In this document: in pieces, positions 26,263-37,890 of the stretch | Numbering within the stretch: position 1 is the stretch's first letter | Layout: the number at the start of each line of letters is the position of its first letter | Assembly: GCA_030141605.1 (NCBI GenBank) | Contig: JAQGDQ010000113.1 | Location: forward strand, 126,001 to 190,000 | DNA: 64,000 bases | Direction of reading: 5' to 3' | From: Tubiluchus corallicola | Taxonomy: Eukaryota; Priapulida; Priapulimorpha; Priapulimorphida; Tubiluchidae | Position numbers and translations under genes: made by a program | Notes under the pieces: generated by a model | The model's database searches: none | What the model saw: the letters and a program-made list of their open reading frames with translations, nothing else | What the model was told of the DNA's origin: nothing

Positions 26263-26330
26263 AGAACAATATTTAAGCAAGCTAAATTGAAATGTAAATT
26301 AGCTTGTTCAAATATCGCTCTCAATTTTAT
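26254..26330. repeat. Imperfect inverted repeat, 35-bp arms
   Basis: Arms 26254-26288 and 26296-26330 pair with 30 of 35 matches around a 7-base loop. It adjoins the transposase-like relic and may be a terminal repeat or a foldback element. Confidence 0.7.
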
Positions 26331-27199
26331 GCGAATAACTTCTTAATTGTAAAGTAGCCAAAGTACGTCGAATGATCTTCATTGATCAGTTTTATTTTTT
26401 TTGCTTCACGTTCACACGATGTTATTTAGGGATGATCGAAACTCGCTGTATTCATGTTAGCTGGATACAAGTATGTTTAATGCACTGTAACTCACTGTTT
26501 TCTGATAGTCCTCTGAAGTTACTCCATTGGGGAAACAATTGAGCAGGCAATAGCCCAGCATAAAATTTGTGCTTTTTAGTATGCTGATCATTGTATCACT
26601 CACTGTCTTTACAATATGCTGAAAGTTTAAATAAATGTCTCACCTAAGTCACTTTTCAAAATGCATTGATAAGGTAGTTTTATTATTTGTTGTAAGAAAA
26701 TGAGCAGTGAGCTAGAAAAATGTGAAACAGAAAAGTAATTTAACTACATAATATTATATTTGTTTCTTTAATTATAATTCATGTTATAATTTATTTTATG
26801 AATACATTACATTAGAGCACACGTCATAAACGTACAATTTAACTTATTTCATTTTTGTAGCTAAAAACGAAAATGGGAGATTTTCCCCATAGTTCCGGGA
26901 TCAATAATACAATGAAGGCATTGTGTAAGGGAAACCTATGTGATTAGAATAATATCAATTATATTACAAGCTATGATAGTATCTGTCGTATCCCTCTTTA
27001 AAACATTGAAACATGCCGTTTTCCAACACTATGCACTAAATAAGTTATAAAAAAATGATTCTGTTAGCAAAAACAGAATCGTATCGCATCAAAATTATTT
27101 CAACATTAAAACAAATCTCTTTCATTGAAAACTGAAAATAAATAAACACAAACAGAACCAATTTTGCATAAACAATAGTAATTTCACAAATTTTTTTGT

Positions 27200-27301
27200 T
27201 TACAATCTAAGAATCAGGATGAAACGATCAGCTATATATGATCAATATCAAATTCAAATGAGATATCACTGAGTCGCCAAACTGCGCAATTTTCAACTGG
27301 G
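27200..27301. repeat. Duplicated intergenic segment, copy 1
   Basis: About 100 bp beginning TTACAATCTAAGAATCAGGA matches 33031-33131 with scattered substitutions. It lies just beyond the poly(A) signals of the five-ShKT gene. It may be a leftover of segmental duplication or an unknown dispersed repeat. Confidence 0.7.
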
Positions 27302-27382
27302 CTATTTATGAGAATTTTGTTTATAATAATGGTAAATGCATGCATATATATATAGAGGAAATTGTGAACGAATCCATAGAAG

Positions 27383-27395
27383 TTTATTATTTATT
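27383..27395 (-). terminator. Poly(A) signals of ShKT gene 1
   Basis: Two AATAAA hexamers on the minus strand (27383-27388 and 27390-27395) lie about 105 bp beyond the TAG of the terminal ShKT exon. Confidence 0.6.
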
Positions 27396-27499
27396 TTAAG
27401 CTTTTTAAATTAAAGTTTGAATGCGAATGCTGTGCACGTCGCTCATGTTCCAATGATGTTGTAGATCAGCTATAGTCTTAGACTGTACTTAGAGTACTA

Positions 27500-30400
27500 C
27501 TAAGATACAGCTTCGTTGCTGGGAACTTTCACAGGATCTTGGCAAAATTGGCATGATTTGGGGCATGTTTTACGCATGAAGTTGTACTCGGTCTCGCAGT
27601 AACCATCTACTAGCCACTGTCCACAAAATGCATTTCTGTCAGTGCATCCTGAAACAAATGTGGCATATATGTATACTGTACTGTGTATATATAGTTTCTC
27701 AGGTGTCACGCTAAGCTGAGAAACTAAAGCTAAAATGCAAAACCAAAAATTAGCATATTAAACCCATCCATGCACAAAATTAATACTGTGTATAAAAAAA
27801 TTTAGAATTCATAAAAATATAAAACGTTGACATGCAAATTTCATCATGGTCAAGGGTAAATAAGATAATGCATATAATATATTGGTAAGTAATATATTAT
27901 ACACATTATTAATATAGCCTGTATAACATGGTGTTGAACTTATATTGCGTAATGTGCGGACGTGCAGTAATCATCAATGTTCAAAATATTATAACATTCT
28001 TGACTCTTGCTTTAAATAACTAATTTGTTGTATGTTCTAATTTACTAAAGTTTTATTTTATGAATTCTTGAATTAAATTTTGGGTCATGGAAGAACAAAA
28101 GTTTTCACTTTCAAAACAGGATATTCGTATTCGTTATCGTGCTATAATCTCTATGGGCTTCGAAAACTGGGATTATTTACAAATGGGATTGAAGCCATTT
28201 TATTAAACACAGCAATAAATTGTGCAGCGTGCACACCATATCAGCATATTATCTAAGAAATTTATATGCGATTGAAGTTTTTCTAATTTGCAAGTTCATT
28301 TAATACTTCTTTCTTTTTTAAATGTTATAATCTGCTTTTCTAGTTGTTCTCCAGAAATGAGAAATCAAAGATGTTCTTGAAGAAACCGGTTGATGACACT
28401 TGTTTCACAGAGAAACTTTGGCAATTCGAGAGTAAATGCGAATTGTTCCACACATTCGTTTTTATCTATTCCTTTTGGTAACTGCCGTACAAAGGAGGAA
28501 GTCAGTCATTTTTTGACCTCCTATGCAACAGATGCACTCAAGCTATCATATATATTTCTTTTTGGATCAAGATCAATAGTATTGTGACACCGTCTATGAT
28601 AACAAGGATTCATAATTTACTACACTTATTAACTAAAAAATTAAAAAAAAAGAAAAACGTAAAATGAGACACCTAACAAGAGTTTATAGCTGACACGCGT
28701 TGAGTCGAAATACAAACCGAGGGATTAAACCAGAAATCACTGAATCACGACTACTTAATAACACAAACCAAGAAAAATATAAAATGAAACCCGAAGCCGA
28801 ACATGGCCCAGAACGCACTGATCTGGAGTCTACGAGAGCTGGTTACACGCTCGAAAAAAATTGGCCTAGAAAAACTGAAGTCTGATTGGCCAACACACAC
28901 AATTTTATATTCAATATTACATTTTCGTGAAGCCTGTGGTTTCCAAGACGGTTTAATCCCGCGACCTGCCACAGTATTGAAACCTGGAATTACGATGTAT
29001 CTGCAATCTTGCCTTGCGCTACTTACTTGCTATTCCCAAATCATTGCTTGGTGTTAGAGTGCAAACATGTACCTTGTGTTGTTAGAATCAGGCTAATGTA
29101 CTTTTAAGGTATGATTAATCACGTTTCAGTTGAAATTTTGAAAAAATGTCTTCTCAGCCAAATCAGCATACTCAGCCAAATCAGCACGATCACATCACGA
29201 GAAATGTTAATTCAACCCTACCACAGTGTCTTGCCAATTTACCGGCCAGTAGTCATATAGATTATTTAGCTACAAAGCGCGGAAAATTGATATCTATATA
29301 ATTAGAGCTAATGCCTCATCAAAGAGGATGACGTATAACAGTTAAGTCCCCCTAAGACCACCGCTGATTCCATGTAATATTGTCGCAAAATTTCGTACTG
29401 TATTCACTTGAATGAAATTTCGTACTGTATTCACTAGAATGAGACCCCATAAATTGAAAATTGGAATTGGTACAGGTAGATGGTGTACCCCAACCGGTGG
29501 AAAACAGACTGTGAAAATGTGGTGCTGTCTAAACCGAAGGGTACGTCTTAACCACTTGCTCAAAAGCCGTAAATGTTAGAAACGAGTTTACGAAGTTTTT
29601 ATAATGCTTGTTGGCATCCTCCTGTCTCAAAAGACAATGGAGTGTGCGCCAAGAGAGTCAGTTATTGATCACATTGATGGAGCTGCAGCGTCCGTAACTG
29701 CTGCCTTCCGTGTTGTTTCTGTCACTGGAGCAGTGACACTGGAGTGGCTTGAGTTGTATGGAGATCCTGAGTTGCCCAGACAACAGGAACCACCTCTTTT
29801 CCTCCCTGGCGTAGTCCAAGCGAAAGCGGAGCGATACGTTTGGCACTAGGTTGGCTGCCGGAGTCAATGGCATGCTGCACTGGTCCGCCTTCGGGCTCCA
29901 CTCCTGATTTGAAAGGTTTACTCCTCTACACATGGCCGTTTTTATACACAACAGTTTTTATAATACCGTTGATGTATTTGAAAATGAACAAAGATTTAAA
30001 ATTTGCATGAAGTAATGAAGTTATTTACGGATTGAGTAATGTTGTTTTAAGACTAGGCCACTGACTTTCGTCAAGCAAAAATTAATTATTCATAGTTTCT
30101 ACCAGAGATTGTTTGCAGGTTTGTTATTGTGTAGCATTGAACTTTTTTATGACAGTAATGTATACCAGTAGAATTGATGTACTTAACTATATAGCACATT
30201 GCTTTTATTTTATTTTTGTTGTTCTCGATGTGTCATTTTGGTAATGACTTTTTGGACTATATTTTTTCTGGTTACCCAATGTTATAGTGTATTTGTATCG
30301 AATTATGTAGAATTATAATCAATAAATTAAGTAACTACTAAATGTTTTCTCCTTCCTGCAATACTTACTTTGCGTGCACGGATATCCACAGCTGACAGAG

Positions 30401-33400
30401 CAGTACAGTTTCATATAGTCAAGGTTGTTTTCACACTCCCCATGTCTGGCCCAGTATTCGCATTCAGGAATAATGTCTTCGCAAAATGCTGAAAATAATT
30501 TGTGAAATTGAAACTTATAACGCTAACTCATGACTCGTGGGTCAACGGTCAACCATTCTAGGTTCAACATTCCCTGTTCAATTTGTTTCACTGAAACATT
30601 TCATTCTATGTACTACAAGACACTAAAATCCGAACTTGGCGCATAAGGCTCATGACCTCTGAGTCAGGAGTGAAGCAATATGGGCGTAACTCATGCCATT
30701 TAATTCGTTACTGTTGTTGATATATACTGTTACCACGGTGAAACGCCATTAAACTTTATTTTCACCACCATCCCCACATTGTGATGGTTCGATCCATTAC
30801 GAAGCCATTGCATACCAGCTAGAAAACGGCCGGTATGGAGTGGCCTCGTCAATTCAGCAAGCAGACGGACAGCAAATGTTCCGTGGTTCACTAGTATGGA
30901 AGACGCAAGATAAATTACTGGCCAGTTTATTTTGCATTAATTCCTCTGTTTCGGATTCACTTTGGTTTCTACAAGACACGGGCTGAAACACACAATTTCC
31001 TAATAACGGCATAATACTGCATTGAGTCAGGACCCCTTTGCCTCTGGAAAGCTTGTATTCGAACTGACCAGTGAGAGCTGCTACCAGCCTCTGGTCAGGG
31101 CCGGTTCTAGGTAGTTTGATGCCCTAGGTAGAAGTATTTTAGCTCCGCCTCCTAAACGGTTAAGTCCTCTCCAACAGGATTGTACTCATCTACAAAGTTG
31201 AATTATTGTTGCATATATTAAAGTATAATGGTATTTGTGTGTTAGGCCTATACATGTGTTATAGCGTACTAATTAACTGAAGTTTATTACCGTCTACAGC
31301 TACATTTGAAATTGACCTCACTCCATATACGATTGCACGTCCTGGGTCTTAGGGGCAATTAAAATTTCTACAGTTTCTTCATTTCTGTCGCGTAGTTTTC
31401 GTTGACAGACTCGCGACTAGATCTTCCCTTAAACTTTTCATCAGAAAGTTTTTCAAACACCGACTTTGTCTAACTCCTCTAAACACATACATCAATTTCA
31501 CTAGTATTATCATCTTCACAATCATATAACTCTGGTCTAGTTGCAAATACCTCATTTAAAATCTTGCTGCTGTTCAATGTCCACCAGCTTTTTTGCTTCT
31601 CGTTTCCTGCATTGCACGCTCTTGAAGGCTTTGATTCTTATAGGTTTATCTGCCATAATTAGATAAATGCAAATCCAAGAAAGTTTTTTATTAACGGAAG
31701 GCTTCGTTACTATGCATACGATATAAACTGTGGACAAGAACTTGGTAACGCATCAGTCACTATGTTATCACTCATGCTAAACTTAAAAATTAAGAAATTA
31801 TTTCCAGAATTTGACGCCCTAGGCAACTGCCTAGTTTGCCAAGTTGTAGAGTCGGCCCTGCTTCTGGTGGCGAGAACTCGTCGGCGTTACAATAATTATA
31901 ATGAAACGTTTCAGTGAGTCGAATTTGTTGGCAAAGGCTACGTCTGGATTAGTTGACCTCTGATCTCGCTGTGGCAAAAAACCGAAATTGCTTGGGTCGG
32001 GGAGACAAATTACTGCTTTCATTGTCCACATTTAAGAATAATCGAATGACTGGAACCTAGACTCTAATGTTAAGTGGGTAAAAGTACTCTCATACTCACA
32101 GTATTCTGTTGGCCCTCTGCAAACTACTTGATTGTAGAAGCAACTTAAAAGGCAATAATCCGACATAAATTCAATGCCCTTTGTATTACACTGACCACTG
32201 ATACTCCATTCTTCGCAGCGCCACTCTCTGTCTTTGCAAGGTGCTGAAGTTAAAATGAAACCTCATTTTTAAAGTACATCAATGGAAAAGAATAATATGT
32301 ATTGTAATTTGTTAGCGAGCTAGTGAGTCATTGTTATAAAGCGGTGGGGTGGCAGAATTAATTTAACAACACTCGCATTACAAAGAACTAGAAAAGCTCC
32401 CCAGTCCTTCTGTTTTCAACTCCCGCGAAAGTTACACATTAATGACGAAGGTGTACTGATTTGATGTAGCTAAAGATCTCTACACTTGTCATCTGGGTTG
32501 ACTGCCGAGGATGTTCAACATTAGCCGAACTTGTATATCTTTTTCAAGAAGTCGCTTCTGAGGTCGCCTCGTCACCGGATCAAGAGTGTTCCTGCCAAAA
32601 TAGTGTGGATTCAGGCTGTGCAACTGATTCTCCACCTTAATCTAGCCACTTTTCTTTTTATTATACTTCAGAAAATTGATGTGCAGCCGTGATATGCAGC
32701 TTGACTTGGAAGCAAGAAAGAATCATCTGAAGTCCAAGGAATACCCACTAGCTTTGGGGGGATTCTTTCTTGTTTTAATACCAGAAGTTTGGAATGTGCG
32801 CACTTTTGCAAGACAGTAACTGTTATAAAGTTCATGTTCTAAAGAGTGTCTCCCAGCCATGAACTATCACATGATAGACGATTTTGCACTCGTGGGACAA
32901 GCATGATGATGACGACGATGATGATGATGATGACTTTACGTTTAATTGCACCCTTTTGTTCATTTAACCGGTATTTTTTATACTGATTCACTTTAGCACA
33001 AACATTGATTATTACCACTTTATTTACTGTTTACAATCTAAAAATCAGGATGAAACAATCATCCACACATGATCAATATCAATTCCAAATAAGATATGAC
33101 CGGATCGCCGTACTGCACAATCCCCAATCAGGAAAGTTAATGCAGTTTTGTTAATGGCAATCTAAAGTACTACTTGTCAATGTACAACTTTGATATCTGC
33201 CATGACTGCTAGCCTACTTGGTCTATTACATTACGTAAAATAATGCATCGTGTCAAAGTTTGTTTGCGTCCATTAGATCTGTACTAAGAACATATTTTGG
33301 CACTTCTTCTATTTCACGCTTTTGTTTCCCTTTCTTTACATAACTTTTAATAAACCATCATACGTATTATGTTTGCGTGTACATAAATATTATGTAATGT

Positions 33401-35536
33401 TGTGATACGTGTTATGTTATGCTGTGTACTATCATGTCATGTCATATTAAGTCATGTCGTGTCGTGACCTATCATGTCATACCTGTATGATATGCCATGC
33501 TACGTTACTTTGCGTTATATTATACTTCGTTCTGCTTTGTAACAAACAGGCTAGTTTCTCATGCATCGCCTTACAGTGTCAAAATTTTGCACTATCACGG
33601 AGTAGCTGCATCATAAGAATGTATGTATGTTCAATGTGTTTGGTATCGTCATCGTAGCTTTATTTGTTAAATAAGTCAATGTACTGTTAATGTTGTACAA
33701 AGTGTAAGCGTGAACATTTTACAACCTACTCCTAAAAATTTCTTGGACTGTGCATACGCCGCATGCTCTTCTACAGTAGTACATCATGAAATTAGGATTC
33801 TTTTCACATTCTCCAGTTTCCGACCATTCAAAACACGACTGCTTAAAATTCTCACATTCTGCAAACACAACAATATGCACAGAGTAATAATACTGCAACA
33901 GAAAGGTTACTCGTTCATTTTTTTAATATTCGTGATCAAGAAAATTTAATAATCGGTGGTTATAGAAGATGTACTATTTTACCCTTGGGGATCAATCTTG
34001 ATGATGCCTCTAAAAATGATCATTTTGATATTAGATTTAAACTTCTGGAACTCGCAAAAAACGTTATGCTATGCTATGCTATGCCATTTCCTTCCGCACG
34101 TCAAATCACGTCAAAATCAAAATAATTTTTTTAAATTATAAAAACTATTAACGCATAGGCAGAAATAGAGATTTATAGCAAATCTACTGTTTAAATAATT
34201 AACTGTAAGAATAGTAAATTAACATTTAACGATTTTGGGGACCAAGGAGTCATTTATGGCTGATTAAGGCAACGTTAGTGATTACAATACTGACAACAAC
34301 ATGCCATTATGATTAATAATAACAATAATTACCAGAAGATTCTCCGCAAATTTTGCAGCTCAAAGGGCAGTTGAAAACGAAATTATCTCCTGTAAAACAT
34401 TTTCCGTCAGCTGCGCCTTGTTGACAGTCCTTAAGTTTGTCACGACATTCTAAAAAAACTCGTTTTTTAAAACACTAAAATTAACGACTATTTCATTGAT
34501 ATGGGAAAACGTTAATCGTATTTCCTGCTTACTGGACCTTCAGTTACATTAGAAGTAGCGTTAATTCTTTGAGTAGCGATAGTCCAACACAACTTTTTGC
34601 AAATATTAAAAAAATTACACGAATTAAACAGAATGATGCGCATGCAAATATGTTAAAACACATGTATAAACAAACTGCACTAGTTTGTGTTGACCGTCAT
34701 AGTTATCGTATTAGGCTGAAGTTATGTACATTGTAACATTAATATTCGAGAATAAATCTTTAAGGACTAATGGTAAAATTGTAAAAGTATGGTACTAAGA
34801 CATCGTCACATGTCTGTGGTGTCCCAATTCATCTTCGAATGTGTTCTCGGCCAATACTACACAAGAGAAAAAACCAACAAATTTGATGATCTATAAATAG
34901 ATCAAAGCAAAGTTTTATGCCACTAGTTTTAGAACAAGTGCAGAATTTGTAATTTCGAAGTTCAAGTTAGACATAAATTCAGACTTATTAGAATTAATAA
35001 AAAGTAGCCGAATGCAAAAAAATAAACCACCAAACAACACAGATGCAGAGCTGCATCACAATCTTTATCATCGTCATAACCATCATCATCGTCGTCGTCA
35101 TGGTGGCAGCTTCATTATCTATATTGTACGATAATTAGTGTTTATATAATTACATATACGTTGTTCTTGTTTAACTAATGCTGTTAGGTCTAAATTTAGA
35201 TTTAAATTTCAAAATTACGTTTATCCAAACATTACACAGCAGTTTTCTATTTTCTATTTAATTACATTATGTTTCCGTTGCTACAGTATGGTCAAAGGTT
35301 GTCTTAAAGGGAAAAATTATTTATAACGGAAAACCACAAGTGTGCCGATGTCTTAAAATGATAATTCCTTTGACATTGGTGCTTTAAACTGCTTTTACTG
35401 CAGTGACTATAGAAAAAAACTTACCAAATGATTCTAGCGTTTTTCCGATATCTCCTTTTCTTTTTACAGCGTTTATGGTCGTAATGATTGCAGCTAGAAT
35501 GGACAACACTGCAAAATGTCTGCTTTTTATTTCCAT
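27500..35536 (-). CDS. Secreted multi-ShKT protein 1 (six exons, five ShKT domains)
   Basis: Exons in transcript order: 35536-35425 (ATG and signal peptide), 34449-34333, 33858-33730, 32243-32100, 30488-30369, 27648-27500 (TAG). The sum is 771 nt (256 codons plus stop). The first exon encodes a hydrophobic leader (HFAVLSILAAIITTINA) then a basic KRKGDIGK stretch. Each later exon encodes one ShKT domain (six cysteines, pattern C-x6-C-x8-C, C-x3-C-x2-C at the end) and is phase 1 at both ends. ShKT domains are extracellular disulfide modules found alone in some ion-channel toxins and as parts of enzymes and matrix proteins, so the domain alone does not show toxicity. The domain at 32.2 kb has a displaced sixth cysteine. 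A short form ending at the in-frame TAA at 33719 is also possible. Confidence 0.7.
28670..29060. other. Unassigned intronic sequence
   Basis: Overlapping open frames occur on both strands of this part of the last intron of ShKT gene 1, but none resembles a known protein and none has convincing splice sites. They are treated as chance frames or an unknown repeat. Confidence 0.35.
29387..29442. repeat. 27-bp tandem duplication
   Basis: The word AATTTCGTACTGTATTCACT occurs twice in succession in an intron of ShKT gene 1, with a short shared tail. Confidence 0.75.
29600..29960. other. GC-richer block, probably an unknown repeat
   Basis: This stretch is clearly richer in G and C than its surroundings and open on both strands, but has no cysteine pattern or known motif. 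Its abrupt compositional edges suggest an inserted repeat. I do not recognise the family. Confidence 0.35.
31096..31860. mobile_element. Non-autonomous hAT-type DNA transposon
   Basis: The 765-bp element starts CAGGGCCGGTTCTA and ends TAGAGTCGGCCCTG; these ends are inverted repeats (12 of 14) of the CAGGGCCG type common in hAT elements. It is flanked by CCTCTGGT (31088-31095) and CTTCTGGT (31861-31868), an 8-bp target duplication with one mismatch, the size hAT elements make. A second pair of inner motifs (GATGCCCTAGG near the left end, GACGCCCTAGG near the right) is shared. A short Lys/Arg-rich open frame inside (31552-31737, minus) might be a transposase remnant, but that is not secure. Confidence 0.75.
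33031..33131. repeat. Duplicated intergenic segment, copy 2
   Basis: This partner of 27200-27301 shares its orientation and most of its bases. It lies about 0.6 kb beyond the optional stop of the 33.8-kb ShKT exon. Confidence 0.7.
33659..33664 (-). terminator. Possible poly(A) signal after the optional stop
   Basis: A minus-strand AATAAA 55 bp beyond the TAA at 33719-33721. It would end a short two-ShKT transcript. Confidence 0.4.
33719..33858 (-). CDS. ShKT exon with optional stop (alternative 3' end)
   Basis: The exon begins after GTTTGCAG with E-C and carries a full six-cysteine ShKT domain ending CGVC. If the donor A|GTAGGT at 33729 is used it continues in phase 1; if not, translation ends at TAA 33719-33721 and an AATAAA sits at 33659-33664 (minus strand). 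The homologous exon at 42.5 kb has a better donor at the same place. Both a short two-domain and a long five-domain product are therefore possible. Confidence 0.6.
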
Positions 35537-37685
35537 TTAAATTTTTCTTAATGTCCGTGGTAACTATAAAAGGAAATGAAAACAATCGGTTGAAAAAAGT
35601 TGTTTAAGTTGAAATATACGACGTATCAGCATACAGAGCAATAGTTACACATGTTCTCTCAGTTGTGCACAGCAGATGGTTCTACAAATATTAACCACAA
35701 CGCCTGCCTGAAAATTAGTACTGCCATCTAATCAGTAAACAAAACACTAACTAGGTGCACTCTATCACCGAACAATTAAAAACTATATGCCAGAAGTATA
35801 GAAGAATTAAAAGAAGTAAAGCTTTTGTTCCTGGCATGACTCCATACTGATTTTCGCAGTCACCCATCTGATTGATCTGTTTCTCTTTATATTTTCATGT
35901 GAATCTAATCTTCATTTTCATCATCATCTTATTCCCTTTTCATTGTCATTTCTTATCCTTACTACCACCCCTGTATTTCATTCTCCTTGTTTATTTTATT
36001 TCTTACCTTTTACGTCTTTCCATTTTGCCTTCTGCTCAGGCCTGAGCCGATTCTCAATATCTGGTGAAGTTTTAATTTTTGTTTTATAGTAATAATATCT
36101 TGATTGTGTTATATGAAACAATGTTTTCCTTATTAAATTTATCATTATTTTGGAAATAAACTAAACGAAACGACGCAAAAGTCAGTTTTCTCGCCTTATT
36201 TTGAGGACTGGCGCCGAGATTAGAAAAAAGAAACATCAGAATAAAGATAAATTTTAAACATTTGTCCGCATATTTCTAGTTCTATGTTGGGTTTCAGTCC
36301 AGCCTTCACGATAGCTTTTCTTTAAAAATAATATAGAGCTTCACAAAAATATGCAGTTTGATTGAAAAATCTTAACAATTGGACTGTTTTGTCAGATTTC
36401 GTGTTAAGAAATACGACAATCGCTTGGCGGCCGTTTTGAATTCTAACAATTCTGAATTTCAGACTACTGCCTCAGTTTTTTTGAAGCTAAATACGTCCCT
36501 ACGATTTTAAACAGGTAACATACTTTCTTCACAAAAAATGCCCACGTGATTTCATATTTTGTGCACATGGCCCCGCAGTATTCGTAAGATTTTTATATAT
36601 TAACCTGTCAAATTATCGATTATAAATGTCTCTCGTTTTTTTGTTTTACTTGTGGTGTGGAGGGAACAATATCCTCTTTCCTTGCAGTGTGTATATCTCT
36701 CACACACTTTCCCAATCTATCTGTATCGTTCCCTCACTCTCTCTTTCTCTCTCCCCTCCATCTACACTTTTCTCTCTAATTTACTTACATACATAAATAA
36801 ATCTACAACAACATGTTACTAGCAAAGTAAACATTGCAGTGTTGTTTTATGTAGCTATGCCAACTCATTACGATACTTAAAAAGTCTGTGAATTAAACTT
36901 ATAATTTCAATAATACTTACATAAGTCGTTTGCTGTCCAGTATCTGCAAACCAGTTTTAACACTTTAGTGATTCGACTTTAAAGTTATAGCAAGTTCTTA
37001 CTAATTACCACTAAATTAACTTTTTAGCTCCGAATTACCGCGACGCCACAGTTCTTGAATTTTCTGGCGTTCAAATAAGCCAATGGCACCATTAACTAGG
37101 GTCGTTGCCTTAAGGTGTATTGCTGTCACGTTGTTAATGATTATAAAATGATAAGTGAATGTTCAAGAGACTGAACTTGTAAAACTTAAAAGTTAAGCGT
37201 ACACTCGCTTAGGGCTAGGTGTAGCCAGCCCTTATCCTCGCTGACGTCTAACGACGTTGCGCCTGTGCCACTGCCTCATCAGTCCTCACATGGTATCTGT
37301 GTAGGCTACCGTAGGTATGGGTGTAACCACGGGTCTCACCATGGGCGAAGGAAGGAGAGAGCCTAACCATATATGAACTATTATGAAATATCTAGCCACA
37401 TACGAGCTATACATTTATATCGACGGACATATACTAACCGCTTATAATAACCAGCTATTGTCTTTGTAGATTTAGCCATATGCCAATTGTTACTTTTAAT
37501 TTCAATTTTATTCATTTTAATTTCAGTTGCCTTACAATTCAATTGTCACTTATTGTTTTTTGACTCAAAGTATCTATGCAATATCATCATGTTATGGTCA
37601 GAATGTGCCAGGATGCACTTTGTCTTGTCTGCTTGATGAGATGCTATCTCACAAGTATATCAGAAGCTTAAAGAAGGACGAAATG

Positions 37686-37890
37686 TAACCGGACTCATTG
37701 CAACTTCTCATAACAAGCCTTAGATTCTCACAATAATGGCATCTACCCACATCGTGGTAATCAGTCTCGAACCTGTCCGTGAGCCAAAACATCAGTACGG
37801 TTCCTGACGCAGACGAGCGCGCTTGATTAGTGAATTCTAGTCTGCTTGTATATATGCTTTATACTCATCTTATCCACGTTGTTACACATA
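37686..37890 (+). mobile_element. Possible LTR fragment
   Basis: A segment starts TGTAAC and ends GTTACA, has TATA-like TATATATGC near 37850, and is preceded by the purine-rich AAAGAAGGACGAAA, which could be a polypurine tract. No target duplication matches, so this is weak. The GC-richer DNA that follows contains two related copies of GCGTTCTTAGG (38171 and 38300 regions). Confidence 0.25.

Noticed and set aside
33360-33480. TATCATGTCATG-rich stretch as a CRISPR-like or regulated repeat array
   Set aside because: It is a degenerate pentanucleotide microsatellite without regular spacers, in a eukaryotic genome.
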